From Vibrio mimicus CAIM 602 (GTDB taxonomy: Bacteria; Pseudomonadota; Gammaproteobacteria; Enterobacterales; Vibrionaceae): 58,741 bases of DNA. The notes below the pieces were generated by a model. That model saw only the letters and a program-made list of their open reading frames with translations, made no database searches and was not told the DNA's origin. Position numbers and translations under genes: made by a program. The DNA lies in contig NZ_AOMO01000046.1 in assembly GCF_000338875.1 (NCBI RefSeq), positions 1-58,741 on the forward strand, read 5' to 3'. Position 1 is the first letter of the stretch; every line of letters starts with the position of its first letter. This document shows, one piece after another, positions 40,201-47,095 of this stretch.

Positions 40201-40374
40201 TGGAGTGATTACTGCTCCCCGACCATTCAACTCATGCCGGGAGATCACTACACGCTATTGCAACAGCCGAATGTGAAAACGCTGGCACGAGCACTTTCCG
40301 ATCTGCTGATGAACAATCCGCATTCGCTACATTCACTCCACAAACAAAATGCAGAAGAACTGACCAATGAATAA
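28249..40374 (+). CDS. irp1: Hybrid PKS/NRPS Irp1 (HMWP1-like) with extra Cy-A-PCP module
   Basis: This 4041-aa protein (Yersinia HMWP1 3163) starts at ATG 28249 behind GAGGATAACA. Domains in order: KS (Cys183, His319), AT (GHSVGE, Ser626), a remnant methyltransferase region (about 905-1025) without SAM loop, and KR (TGGTGGIG near 1328, Tyr1470). Then come ACP (Ser1619), Cy3 (Asp1815 motif), an intact methyltransferase (LEIGAGTA near 2323), and tandem PCPs (Ser2563, Ser2647). The last part is Cy4 (about 2708-3141), an A domain with a cysteine-type pocket (FDLSVFD, NSVP, MMSGDW, GGATEAAIW), PCP (Ser3705) and TE (Ser3835 in GWSFGG). It extends the chain with malonate, reduces it, adds and methylates a thiazoline, and releases the product. 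The lost PKS methyltransferase explains why piscibactin-type products lack the gem-dimethyl of yersiniabactin. Confidence 0.95.
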   Translation: MNNLDNSFGNSDPIAVIGLACRFPKAPNAEVFWHNLIHGISGQSYFTQEELSAAGISDQIFQQDNFVPSGAIIENPEFFDAGLFGYSPTEALSIDPQQRLFLQNVWHALEDAGYSPTSIKAKTGVFGSIRASTYPSFADFDVTQVGQVKGLQALVGNDKDYLATRVAHKFNFTGPAFTVQTACSSSLVATHLACESLRSGECDMAIAGGVAVSFPQASGYQYQSGMIFSPDGVCRPFDVNANGTFGGHGLGCVVLKRLDDAIQDGDTILAILRGSAINNDGQNKVGFTAPSVSGQSQVLTDALHLADVNPDDVEMIETHGTGTKLGDPIEITAIKQAYSRNSQGNPCFLGSVKSGFGHLDTAAGIASLIKTILSVSRGKIPASLNIYQPNPALGLEDSSFKLSTETIDWQSNIRTAGVSSFGIGGTNCHMIVQSVSDFTEPSTPIVSPEITKLLISANSETSLRQLAAQYATRLEQHGDWGDIAYSAISSRSLDLPYRLAVNCDLSAIEHLRHYAESGQTAPCLQVGQRAEKNKIVWCFTGQGSQWAGMGHELYQTSSAFRQSIELSQQYALDVTKTPLTEYLFGEKTDLLKRTDYAQLAIVAFEIAMAAHWQAKGFEPDIVMGHSVGEFAACVVAGYLSHQHAILLVAERGRLMHQCAQTQAGAMLAVFAEQSVLDSRLTLHSLDLAAHNGDLHWVYSGQISDIDQAIQDLEGHNIHYKKLDVPCAAHSRLLDDMLPSFTEFAASIPASEGTITLISSLTGQPIAHASTLNAHYWARHVREPVQFHQSVESALVQKANIFMEMGPAAHLSSIGRREVWSHPAHWLHTCQSSLSSQRAEAEALATLFVAGIDKAWPTLFKLQGRRCALPLYAFDEQQYWYQLSTVQQAEHSQIPLSTEVEKPASIQAIYEMLRCCVIRDLLRACSDQPRFTLRDVIRGGRLLPRYRDLVAALLDRVIEHGYVQKHGKTFKYSATPLPATELVAQWLRDALLANQEPTSLQLTDLRVLCDAAPRIQDLLSRYNPLPEHATNHFVEIELLLRTQSVTAQQLNTKCAVSNDSHLLYLDWPHQATEQSWEAVIAQQIPRFVHENRSDWQLSVTHAFSPNAITQLVVHRAAQMWGEVKYRLRGQLTSGQWAWVGDVKTPNFNELSELTPLPSPHNRYQWQWQLTEPCQQMLPVSQSDIACAFSTKGELYRVNSALSLLVLPDGSLADSAAQVANALVGDFETLYVLTSKGIPAQNNDTVEPEKFALISLVRVARTERKHQQIYLLDINEHDTRVIADALMYAPFHQSFDIAYRNQSYWFPQLVHAEPVKDTIPSSWFTASGWHIVTGGTGGIGRILIQWLAKSGVRNIAVIGRRKPTDWGEFCQTMSRQGCHITTLLCDLSVDGELEQTLNGWQHDLPIIGAFHAAGIPAHGLLAQWEAQEARALIQVKANSFASLHRWLESQKAQYLVGFSSVASLGALGQGAYAIANAYLDGYALAQQDKPGCRVVSIAWGAWDKVGMTSELALLDKLAKEGMHTISPEEGVWQVSQSLLSGSPVTLAMNIEPQHANFCRYFKPLDISNTQSSLVEPTDLIPKQPITDLLAWMTDRIRYQLGISENTTISATQDLLQLGLDSLQFLELSACLQKQFAIKINPEEAYRDMSVAGLVAMIEQKRNEDRQHTTVEPFIIDQENLYSPFPLTPIQHAYWIGREPWVQYGGIACHVVFEWDKNLTEFDPQKFEAAWNALIQRHDMLRMTITASGEQVVHAHVPHFAITETDLRSLTQEAQNDALEQIRHRMRHQVRPADVWPLFDVSLSRLSEVKVRLHLNLDLLQFDVQSFKIMMDDLAAAYQGKTLSHLPITFRDYVMHEQKLRQLPDWQTSWNYWQQTIPTLPKAPMLPLNPDYNHREPVFITLEGRLNRVQWQTLKAQWQQWSVTPSAGLLTLFAHTLAKWARSPDFTLNMTFFNRQPFHEAVHHLIGDFTSVLLMDFQHEQDASLKQRMLATQNTLWQRLGHSQVNGVEVIRELAKHWKTSGKLSEQEATLPLTPVVFTSMLGMSMDGMDIEQAMTHLLGDPVYVLSQTPQVWLDHQIMEVDGDLTFNWYCMDGVLEPKLVENMFESYQDLLQQCAQTPELLENALPTPKHNETPIFTGATQEQHIDWPSIPIPEISPDIAQEVTQAWTHLEYQALHGIWVTLQHHQLFTSPEQSYSAVEITQQLNVTDKHHKLIHLWLDQLCRDGVLIHKDGEFRYSGSFPDEPDSTLPQQAWCQRLSHYLDENIQAHSALLNGSQSALELLFKDKTITDSLYRTNPSLRLLNQSAAQAISAIANMQAQGLCVLEIGAGTAATTCEVLNLASPMIHDYQFTDVSHAFLNEAREMLVAYPQVSYGLLNINQPVSEKFHIEGGYHVILAVNVLHDAVDLPSSLQRLRSLLAEDGFLIFIEATDQYSPMQLATVGFIEGINAFSDFRQQAQSGMLTQPAWLALLEEQGFVPHFTYPTDSVSVLRQHLIIAQNSGQSLEPAAFRPSTEQEKAQPSVASALTMHPQGNSELFNQVTELWTSILKRPVQANSDFFHSGGDSLMATKMVVALHQQGVINATLQLIFEHPVLQDFVARLDNLKEDCVPNSEPQPSHWQQEIIRDTWQSLLNTEIQNQTDFFHSGGDSLMATKMVVALQQAGVKQASLQLIFEHSQFAEFCAALYDAEPETIEEDQIKTEKVPSCKAMVRQYPLTPLQNAYWLGENALFSLGNGIAHFYAELEIQHLDRHRLTQAWNTLVQFHDQLRGEIQAGQYCIHPTVPEYQPQFTDLSTMDEQQKKCWLHTARERIANQGVSTHQWPLFDIHLVQIDSNTSFVHLVIDLVVADGKSLNTLFQQWLALYNDPATELTKPAMATDTYFHELAKLKDSEQYQQAKTYWLQRVPTLPDAPALPLSEVRSEVLSQSVLTHHLNADLWAKIQQASFAHNLLPSMTMLSAFCLVLSKWSENKHFSINVLHGNRQAMQPESESIIGNLSTTSMLEVNATQIGSFLSFVEQIQQQMASDLANAHFDGQQVLTEKNRHNHNFSTGMPVVFNDTVSVGQSRPLQQGKLNEFGAQTPHVYLDAMLISSPCGGIQIKWTIQESHLKSGIFDAMFATYISALETIPALLWTNPLALPLVAPQQYIREQVNDTPLENQDASSVSTLCDLVRLGVEQYPQQIAIQQGDLELTYQELWSSAQNLATEILKQQDDSPLIAIVMDKSWQQILASIGILLAGKAYMPVDATYPAQRIQALLQQGGVNTVIAQTSDLEILPHYRIIVPELSNDTIGDFTPVPIRATDLAYVIFTSGSTGQPKGVMMEHAAVVNTLLDLNQRIALNRHDRVLAISALNFDLSVFDIFSTLSRGARIVIPSISSSQDPEALVRLAQQSGITIWNSVPAFAQLLADLLELNSSPLQSLRHIMMSGDWIPVNLPDRLTKVAPNAQLLSLGGATEAAIWSICHPIEKSYADQTSIPYGKPLSNQHFYIFDQQLEPCPDWVTGELYIGGHGLARGYWQDQERTDHAFIIHPMSGERLYKTGDLGRYLPDGNIEFLGRNDHQVKINGYRIELGEVENALRQCPYCSTGIQVQDAIVQADKHSKNGMRLIAYVQYAPHSQVDNQALLEYMRKVLPHYLCPAQIIAVDHFPLTPNGKVDRSALPHPETNVADEMMRMPSSQHEQALAKIWAECLNLEVIPANQSFFDLGGNSLIAVRLLNQINRRLDASLNAGELQTHDTIERLATLLASQSQNEPKMPVKLTSNSDNQNYTLFIVHPIGGHLLSYQTLASELDNITLYGLAYQEHHASPDKATDIHTLAQHYLAMVRRVQPNGPYHLAGWSFGGVVAFEMAQQLIQQGETVQQCVLIDSYKPSKNPTHALTDEAIRQHFYADCMGRFPKLTHCETPSFQSDAEFCSQLAIAFSSMDSGPLDCSTLAHLLKVYQQNLRSMLNYQPSHLGEFPVTLYAAQSNQHLDFMSYQHPDIAQRACHGWSDYCSPTIQLMPGDHYTLLQQPNVKTLARALSDLLMNNPHSLHSLHKQNAEELTNE

Positions 40375-41475
40375 TCGTAAGAAAGTCGTCATCGTTGGGG
40401 CCAAATTTGGCGAGTTATACTTGAATGCTTTTATCGAATCACACTCGGAATTTGAGCTCGCTGGCATTCTAGCTCAAGGCAGTCAACGTTCAAAAAATCT
40501 GGCCATCGCTTCGGGATCCCGCTCTATCAAAGAGTTTCACAGTTACCGCAGGATATTACAATTGCCTGTGTCGTTATCCGCGCTTCCGTTATCGGTGGCG
40601 TTGGTAACCTACTGGTTGAAGAACTACTCAAACGCAAAATTCATGTTTTGCAAGAACATCCTGTTTCAGCCAAAGAAATACAGCGCCACCTAAGCCTTGC
40701 AGAACAATGTGGCGTCCAGTACCGAGTAAACAGCTTCTATTCCGCATGTCGAGCTGGTCAAACGCTGATCTCAAGCGCTCAGAAAATAACGGAACAAGCA
40801 CTCAAAAGCGCAAGCCATGGCAACTTCACTACCAGCCGCCAATTACTCTATTCGACATTGGATATTCTCTTGTTGGCACTGAGAAATGGCGGCCCTCTAA
40901 AACCGACATTACTAGGAAAGCAACGTCAATTCGATCTTATCAACCTCCAATCGGAGCAAGGCGAGTATCTTTTGCAACTGCAAAACTATCTTGATCCACA
41001 AGACCCTGATATGCATAACCTCGCGATGCATCGCATCATGTTAGGTTGGGATGCGGGTTATTTATCTATGGTTGATAGCTATGGACCCATTCATTGGACT
41101 CCTGTGCTGCATGCCGATCATCACCTCAGCGATCAAAATAGCTTATATCAAGCCGTCAGCAGTCCAGAGGGGCAATACCTCAACCAGCCCACAACTCAAG
41201 TTCTATATCACCAGCCGAATCTCGTTAAAGACCTATTTGAAGAATTAGGACCAGAAGGTGTGATCTTCACACTAGAACAGTTCTGTCACTTAATTGATGG
41301 ACAGATTGGCTCTCACTCTTTGACGCCATCCCATCAACTCAACGTTGCTCAATTATGGGAAGACATACTCACCCTATGTGGGCAGCCACAAGAAAAAGCC
41401 ATCCCCCCCTCTCCACGTATTTCGCTGCAAGCATTCGATACACAACATAATGATGCAAAGGGGGGAATGTTATGA
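40367..41475 (+). pseudogene. irp3: Thiazolinyl imide reductase Irp3 (YbtU-like), frameshifted
   Basis: The N-terminus MNNRKKVVIVGAKFGELYLN is the NAD(P)H-binding start of the Irp3/YbtU/PchG family, which reduces one thiazoline to thiazolidine on the assembly line. The frame is lost after LAIASG. The correct continuation (IPLYQRVSQLPQDITIACVV, then VLQEHPVSAKEIQRHL) is in another frame and runs to 41475. One base appears to be missing in TCGGGATCCC near 40512-40519. The restored length is about 369 aa, as in the family. It overlaps the irp1 stop by 8 bases and irp4 by 4. Either the gene is broken in this strain or the base count in the G run is wrong. Confidence 0.85.
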
Positions 41476-42338
41476 GCCATGTGTTCAAAACCCTTTATCA
41501 ACATGGATCGCGACCTCGACATATTTGGGTAATTTGCCCTTTTGCTGGCGGTAGCTTAAGTGCATTCAAAAGTTGGATGTCGCTTGATCAAAAGATACTG
41601 CCGGAAGAGTCTCTCATCCTCCTTGCAACTTACCCAGGACGCGATCATCGGATGCGTGAGTGCCCACTGGCCAGCATTGCTGAATTAGCCAACGAGGTGA
41701 CAGACGCTTTGATGACATGGTTAACACAAACTCCATTATCGATAGACGCCCGCATTCAACTTTGTGGTCACAGCATGGGAGCCCAAGTGGCCTATGAAGT
41801 TTGCCAAAGGTTCGAGACCTATTATGGTGCCCCAAACCCTATTCAAACGCTGATTATTTCAGGCTGTCATGCACCACATATTGAAAGCCGAAGAAAGCTT
41901 AGTCATCTAAACAATGATGACTTTATTGATGAATTAATCGCGATTGGCAGTGGTAGCCCTGTGTTGAAACAGCACCCTGAGTTACTGCCGATGTTTATGC
42001 CTATGTTAAGAGCCGACTTTCTAGCGACCGAAAATTATTACTACCCTGTTAGGCCGTCTGAAGGTCGGCTGAGGCATACCTCATGTGTGCTCGTCTATGG
42101 AGAAAGTGATCCAGAAGCGTGGAAGTCTGAAGTCATGGCATGGCATACCTGGCTCACCCCGCCACACTCCGAGATCACGACTATCTCAGTATCTGGCGAT
42201 CACTTTTACATCACTGCAAACCCAGAACTCTTTCTCAAACGGATCAGTGAACAGATCAACAAGAAGATACAGACGCCAATCGGCACCTTCGCAATCAAAC
42301 CTTGCATAACCAACGTCTCAGGAGACCATCATGGCTAA
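41472..42338 (+). CDS. irp4: Type II thioesterase Irp4 (YbtT-like)
   Basis: This 288-aa alpha/beta-hydrolase has PFAGGSLSAFKSW near the N-terminus, the nucleophile motif GHSMGAQVAYEV and a late SGDHFYI histidine, the pattern of editing thioesterases such as YbtT. It removes mis-loaded or stalled groups from carrier domains. It starts with ATGA overlapping the irp3 stop, so translation is coupled, and it ends 8 bases inside irp9. Confidence 0.9.
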   Translation: MSHVFKTLYQHGSRPRHIWVICPFAGGSLSAFKSWMSLDQKILPEESLILLATYPGRDHRMRECPLASIAELANEVTDALMTWLTQTPLSIDARIQLCGHSMGAQVAYEVCQRFETYYGAPNPIQTLIISGCHAPHIESRRKLSHLNNDDFIDELIAIGSGSPVLKQHPELLPMFMPMLRADFLATENYYYPVRPSEGRLRHTSCVLVYGESDPEAWKSEVMAWHTWLTPPHSEITTISVSGDHFYITANPELFLKRISEQINKKIQTPIGTFAIKPCITNVSGDHHG

Positions 42339-43719
42339 CATCCACACCACGCATTTCAGCTCCTTCGTATTAGGCCATCAATGTCATCCACTCCAACTAG
42401 TGAGTGCGCTGACTTCGGCTTCTTTTTGCGATGAGTATCTTGTGTATGAACATCAGAGCGAATGGGCTGTCGGAATCAATAAATTGCAACACTTAACGGT
42501 TAATAACCGAGGAGAAATGTGTGATTTTGAAGGTAATACTCAACCAATCAACCCTCGCCATCTGTGCCAACACATTTATCGTGCAACGCAAACAATCCCG
42601 TTTAAAAACTGGCGGCTATTCGGTCGAGTCGATTTTGAGTTCAGTCGTTTTGCTCTCGACTTAAAACAACAGGATAGTGAACGAACTTTGTTCGAACTGT
42701 TTATCCCGAAAATCGAACTGCGCATCAATTCAAATCAGATCATTATCCGAACCATCGATAGTTCTGTTGTCCCGAAAATTCAGGCGATCATCGCAGCAAC
42801 GTCAGCTTTGTCCTTACCATCAGAGACAGCAAATAAGGTTCTATCGCAAGCAGATATTGTTAATCGTCATGAAGTTAAGCATCACTATCAGCAAACCGTT
42901 GCTTCTGCAGTCAATGAAATCAAAGCCGATCAGTACAAGAAAGTTATCTTATCCCGTCCCGCCATACTGCCTATGAATATAGACATACAGAAAAGTTTCA
43001 TGGTTGGTAGATTGCACAATACCCCTGCCCGTTCTTTTATGCTCAAACTCAATGATCTGGAAGCGTTCGGTTTTTCACCAGAAACCGTTCTAGAAGTCAA
43101 TCAACAAGGTAAAGTCAGTACCCAACCTTTGGCGGGCACTCGTTTTCTACCTCAAGATCAAGATGAAGCAGCAAAACTTAAAAAAGAGCTGTTGACCGAT
43201 CCCAAAGAAATTGCCGAACACGCTGCTTCTGTAAAGTTGGCTATCGAAGAACTCGAGCAGGTATGTACGGCTTCCAGTGTTCATGTTTCTGAGTTTATGA
43301 CGGTGTCAGAAAGAGGCAGCGTGCAACATCTAGCTTCGCGAGTGGCTGGTCAACTCGCACCAGATAAATCCGCATGGGATGCTTTTAATATTCTATTTCC
43401 ATCCATTACAGCATCAGGCATTCCAAAGCGTGAAGCGATTGACGCAATTGCCCGTTTTGAAAAACAACCCAGAAAACTCTATAGCGGCAGTGTTCTCATC
43501 GCGGATCAAGATGGCTTTTTCGATGCAGCTTTGGTTCTAAGAGCAGGATACAAATCACAGGCGACCTCTATGCTTCAAGCTGGTGCCGGTATCATCAGCC
43601 TATCCAACCCGCACAGAGAATGGGAAGAAACTTGCGAAAAAATGGCCTGTGTTCTTAACCATTTAGTCTTTGAACAAACTCAGGTACAGAGCGAGCCTGT
43701 TACCTGCGAGGTAGAATAA
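42331..43719 (+). CDS. irp9: Salicylate synthase Irp9 (YbtS-like)
   Basis: This 462-aa chorismate-utilising (MST family) enzyme converts chorismate to isochorismate and then to salicylate plus pyruvate. The catalytic domain in the second half shows STQPLAGTRF, DPKEIAEHAASV, VQHLASRVAG, YSGSVL and LQAGAGIISLS. AGGAG lies 6 bases before the ATG. It is translationally coupled to irp4 upstream and irp5 downstream. It supplies the starter unit for Irp5 and Irp2. No dahP-type gene that would feed chorismate is found in the window. Confidence 0.93.
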   Translation: MANIHTTHFSSFVLGHQCHPLQLVSALTSASFCDEYLVYEHQSEWAVGINKLQHLTVNNRGEMCDFEGNTQPINPRHLCQHIYRATQTIPFKNWRLFGRVDFEFSRFALDLKQQDSERTLFELFIPKIELRINSNQIIIRTIDSSVVPKIQAIIAATSALSLPSETANKVLSQADIVNRHEVKHHYQQTVASAVNEIKADQYKKVILSRPAILPMNIDIQKSFMVGRLHNTPARSFMLKLNDLEAFGFSPETVLEVNQQGKVSTQPLAGTRFLPQDQDEAAKLKKELLTDPKEIAEHAASVKLAIEELEQVCTASSVHVSEFMTVSERGSVQHLASRVAGQLAPDKSAWDAFNILFPSITASGIPKREAIDAIARFEKQPRKLYSGSVLIADQDGFFDAALVLRAGYKSQATSMLQAGAGIISLSNPHREWEETCEKMACVLNHLVFEQTQVQSEPVTCEVE

Positions 43720-45353
43720 TGAATGGCAGCAATACAACGCCAGACTTGCTTCAGGGCTTTACTCCATACCCAAAAGATCAAGCGGAAAAATATCAAAAGG
43801 CTGGGTTTTGGGAGCATATCCCCTTATGGACCATCTTGACCCAAGGCGTAGATCTGCACGCTGATCGCATTGCAGTGATGGATGACGAACGCCAACTGAC
43901 ATACCAACAACTCTTAGAGGCAGCCGATGGTATGGCACAACGCTTGGTGCAAGATGGGCTACAAACGGGTGAACGAGTCGTCATTCAGCTCTCCAACTCG
44001 TGCCGTTTTCCTATTGCTCTGTTTGCTACCCTTCGGGCAGGCTTGGTTCCTGTTTTGGCATTGCCTGCCCATGGCTTCGCCGAAATCGATCACTTCATAC
44101 AAACTGCTGATGCCAAAAGCTACATTGGTGAAAATCAACAAGGAATTGAGCTCGCCAAAAGCTTAACGGCCAAGCATGTCACGTTAAGAAGCACCTATTT
44201 ACTTGGTGATAACAGTGGTTCTCATTTTCTTGAATACTGTCTACCTCACCCTTTCACGCCCCCTCACATTGAGCCAGAAAATCCGGCACTGTTTTTAGTA
44301 TCCGGTGGAACAACGGGACTCCCCAAGTTAATCCCGCGAACTCATAATGATTACCTTTTCAATATCCGTTGCTGCTGCAAAGCCAGTGAGATCCACAAAA
44401 ATGATGTTTATCTGGCAGTTTTACCCGCAGCGCACAACTTTACGTTAGGTTGTCCTGGTTTTTTAGGCGTACTCGCTAGCGGTGGAAAAGTGGTATTTTC
44501 TAACCAAGCAGAAGCGGATCACTGTTTTACATTAATTGAGCAGCACCGAGTTACCGCAACGGCATTAGTGCCCTCTTTAGCTCAGCTTTGGACAGAGGCG
44601 ACACAATGGGAAGAGAATGATCTGTCGAGTCTGCGCTTGTTACAGGTAGGGGGTTCGAAGCTGGCTTACAGCGATGCTCTAGAGGTTCAACAAGCTTTCC
44701 CCAATGCCTTGCAACAAGTATTTGGGATGGCTGAAGGGCTTATCTGCTGTACTCGGTTAGGTGATGTCGCTGAAGTTATTGCTTCCAGACAGGGACGTCC
44801 AGTTTGTGGATTGGATGAAATTCGAGTCGTAGACAGTAATGGTAACTTTATAACTGATGGTGAAGAGGGAGAGTTACTGACACGAGGTCCTTACACGTTG
44901 CGCGGTTACTACCGAGCAGCCGAACATAACCAGCGATCTTTCACTCCAGATGGTTTCTATTGTAGTGGTGATAAAGTTCGCATTGATAGCAACCAATACC
45001 TCACGGTGACAGGACGAATCAAAGATGTGGTTAACCGCGCAGGTGAATGCATTGCAACCGATGAGATTGAAGAGCACTTACTCGCCCATCCAGACGTCGC
45101 GCAAGTAGCGGTACTTCCAGTGCCTGACCCTTATCTGGGGGAGCGCATAGGCGTAGCTCTCATTTCGAAAGGCGCAGCCTTAACATTACAAGAGCTTCGT
45201 CAGTTCTTAAAAAACCGAAAATTGGCCTCGTTTAAACTGCCGGATGAACTGCAACTCGTGAACACTTTACCCAAAACTGCGGTTGGTAAAGTAGATAAGA
45301 AAGCCATTTTGGGGCCGAATGGCCAGCCTTGGATGCTGAAAAAACTGCCATAA
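43719..45353 (+). CDS. irp5: Salicyl-AMP ligase Irp5 (YbtE-like)
   Basis: This 544-aa ANL-superfamily enzyme resembles EntE/YbtE. It activates salicylate with ATP and loads it on the aryl carrier of Irp2 (Ser39). The P-loop is VSGGTTGLPKLIPRTHNDY; later motifs are YCSGDKVRID and the C-terminal lysine in LPKTAVGKVDKKAI. The start shares one base with the irp9 stop. It is the last gene of the plus-strand operon and ends at a strong hairpin. Confidence 0.93.
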   Translation: MNGSNTTPDLLQGFTPYPKDQAEKYQKAGFWEHIPLWTILTQGVDLHADRIAVMDDERQLTYQQLLEAADGMAQRLVQDGLQTGERVVIQLSNSCRFPIALFATLRAGLVPVLALPAHGFAEIDHFIQTADAKSYIGENQQGIELAKSLTAKHVTLRSTYLLGDNSGSHFLEYCLPHPFTPPHIEPENPALFLVSGGTTGLPKLIPRTHNDYLFNIRCCCKASEIHKNDVYLAVLPAAHNFTLGCPGFLGVLASGGKVVFSNQAEADHCFTLIEQHRVTATALVPSLAQLWTEATQWEENDLSSLRLLQVGGSKLAYSDALEVQQAFPNALQQVFGMAEGLICCTRLGDVAEVIASRQGRPVCGLDEIRVVDSNGNFITDGEEGELLTRGPYTLRGYYRAAEHNQRSFTPDGFYCSGDKVRIDSNQYLTVTGRIKDVVNRAGECIATDEIEEHLLAHPDVAQVAVLPVPDPYLGERIGVALISKGAALTLQELRQFLKNRKLASFKLPDELQLVNTLPKTAVGKVDKKAILGPNGQPWMLKKLP

Positions 45354-45358
45354 CGAAC

Positions 45359-45386
45359 ACAACCCGCACCATTTGGTGCGGGTTGT
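45359..45386. terminator. Bidirectional hairpin between irp5 and the ABC genes
   Basis: A perfect 13-bp stem ACAACCCGCACCA / TGGTGCGGGTTGT with loop TT lies between convergent genes. The T tract after it is weak on both strands, but the very strong stem makes termination likely. Confidence 0.75.
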
Positions 45387-45406
45387 TGAACGATCATTCG
45401 CTATTC

Positions 45407-47095
45407 TTAAGCCATTTTTCCCGCGTACCAAAGCTGTTGGTAACCTTGGTGAGCTCTTAGCATCTCCTCATGAGTCCCTGATTTCACCACACGCCCCTCT
45501 TCAATAAAATAAATTTTGTCGACATGTTGAATGGTATCAAGACGATGAGCGACCGATATAACGGTTTTCCCTTGCGCTAGCCTTGCAATGGATTTGAGTA
45601 CATGGTTCTGAGTTTGGGTATCTAACGCTGAGGTAAACTCATCAAGCAATAATACAGGGGCATCATGTAAAAGTGCTCGAGCAATGGATAGCCTTTGTCG
45701 CTCTCCACCCGACAATTGATTGCCATTCTCCCCCACTGCTGAGTCCATTCCTTCGGGTAACTTGGCGATGAGATCGCTCAATCCAGCAGCCTTAATGGCG
45801 TCAAGCAACTCTAACTCTGTTGCCTCTGGTTTAGCTAACAACAAGTTGTCACGCAAACTCCCACCGAGTAATTGCACATCCTGAGTCACATAAGCAATGT
45901 GGCGGTACCACTCTTGTGTACCGATCTCATCAAACGATCGCTGTCCCATCATCACTTTGCCTTGGGTGGGAATATGAAATGCAGCAATGACATCAAGCAA
46001 AGATGTTTTCCCTGAACCACTTTTCCCGACCAAAGCGATATGTTCACCTTCGGCAATATCAAGGTTAATGTCATTGAGTATCGGCTTACCCTCTAACGAT
46101 AAATGAATATTCTTGAGTGCGACATTGCATGCCGATGGCTTGCAACCTTCGGATGATTGTTGCGGCAACTGAGTAAGATGATGCAACCGTTCCGCTGCTT
46201 TGAACATATAACGTAGGAGCGCGGCATACACAGTCATTCGAGTGAGCGGCCGGATACAGGCTACTATGGCAATGACAACAACAAGGCATTGCGCCATCGT
46301 CAGCATCTCGTGTTGAATAAACCAGTAAGATAGGGCGAGATGTGCCACCACCCCAATTTCTAAGACAAATGTGGCCATCAACACGCCTATACCACCTAGC
46401 CACTCTAAACCTAGCCCGGCTTTTCTTTGAGTTTCAATTTGTTCACACAGTGGGTCCAACAACCTATGGCTTTGACCAAAACGGCGTAATGTTGGCAAAC
46501 ATTCAATGTACTCCAGCAATTGGCTACTGCTCTCTACATTCGCATGATGTGTATGTTCCGATTGATGACTAAAACGTTTTTCCATCATCACCACACAGCT
46601 CAATGCCAGTGTAAAAGTGCAGATAAGTGTTATACCAAGCAGCGGTTGGATGAAAATGACTATCAGCAGCATGGCACATGGGATCACCCAAGTTGAAATA
46701 AATTCAGTCAGGAGGTGGCTGAAAATATCCTCAAACTGCTTCAGGTCTGAGGTCAGCAACTTTATTTTTTCTCCCAATCGCTTACCTCTAAGGGTTGCGA
46801 GCGGTTGTCGGCGAATATCGGCCAGAAGCTGAATCCGTAAATGATGGGTGATCTCATATGCACCGAGAAAACTTTGTTTTGTATTCTGTCCCACAAACCA
46901 CTGAATAAAAATAACCCCAATTGCCAAGGCCAACATCCATCCGAAAGGCGGCGAGTCAGAGTAAAGCAGAAACCAAAACAGCATTAGCCAAATGACCAGT
47001 GCTATTGACTCAGTAACCACTTTGCTGAGTAATCCTTGCCAGAAACGTTGAGTTTTTGCCCCACTATGAATAATGATTTGCTGAATTTTATTCAT
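45407..47095 (-). CDS. ABC transporter, fused membrane and ATPase domains (YbtQ/YbtP-like, second of pair)
   Basis: This 562-aa half-transporter has six hydrophobic segments in the first 300 residues. Its ATPase domain has Walker A VGKSGSGKTS, signature LSGGERQRLSIARALL, Walker B VLLLDEFTSALD and ISVAHRLD. The start is ATG 47095, preceded by GGAG 7 bases upstream. It overlaps the stop of the preceding ABC gene by 8 bases, so the two are coupled. In Yersinia, YbtP/YbtQ are inner-membrane proteins required for use of iron-yersiniabactin; the same role is inferred. They pair as a heterodimer. Confidence 0.85.
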   Translation of the reverse strand: MNKIQQIIIHSGAKTQRFWQGLLSKVVTESIALVIWLMLFWFLLYSDSPPFGWMLALAIGVIFIQWFVGQNTKQSFLGAYEITHHLRIQLLADIRRQPLATLRGKRLGEKIKLLTSDLKQFEDIFSHLLTEFISTWVIPCAMLLIVIFIQPLLGITLICTFTLALSCVVMMEKRFSHQSEHTHHANVESSSQLLEYIECLPTLRRFGQSHRLLDPLCEQIETQRKAGLGLEWLGGIGVLMATFVLEIGVVAHLALSYWFIQHEMLTMAQCLVVVIAIVACIRPLTRMTVYAALLRYMFKAAERLHHLTQLPQQSSEGCKPSACNVALKNIHLSLEGKPILNDINLDIAEGEHIALVGKSGSGKTSLLDVIAAFHIPTQGKVMMGQRSFDEIGTQEWYRHIAYVTQDVQLLGGSLRDNLLLAKPEATELELLDAIKAAGLSDLIAKLPEGMDSAVGENGNQLSGGERQRLSIARALLHDAPVLLLDEFTSALDTQTQNHVLKSIARLAQGKTVISVAHRLDTIQHVDKIYFIEEGRVVKSGTHEEMLRAHQGYQQLWYAGKMA

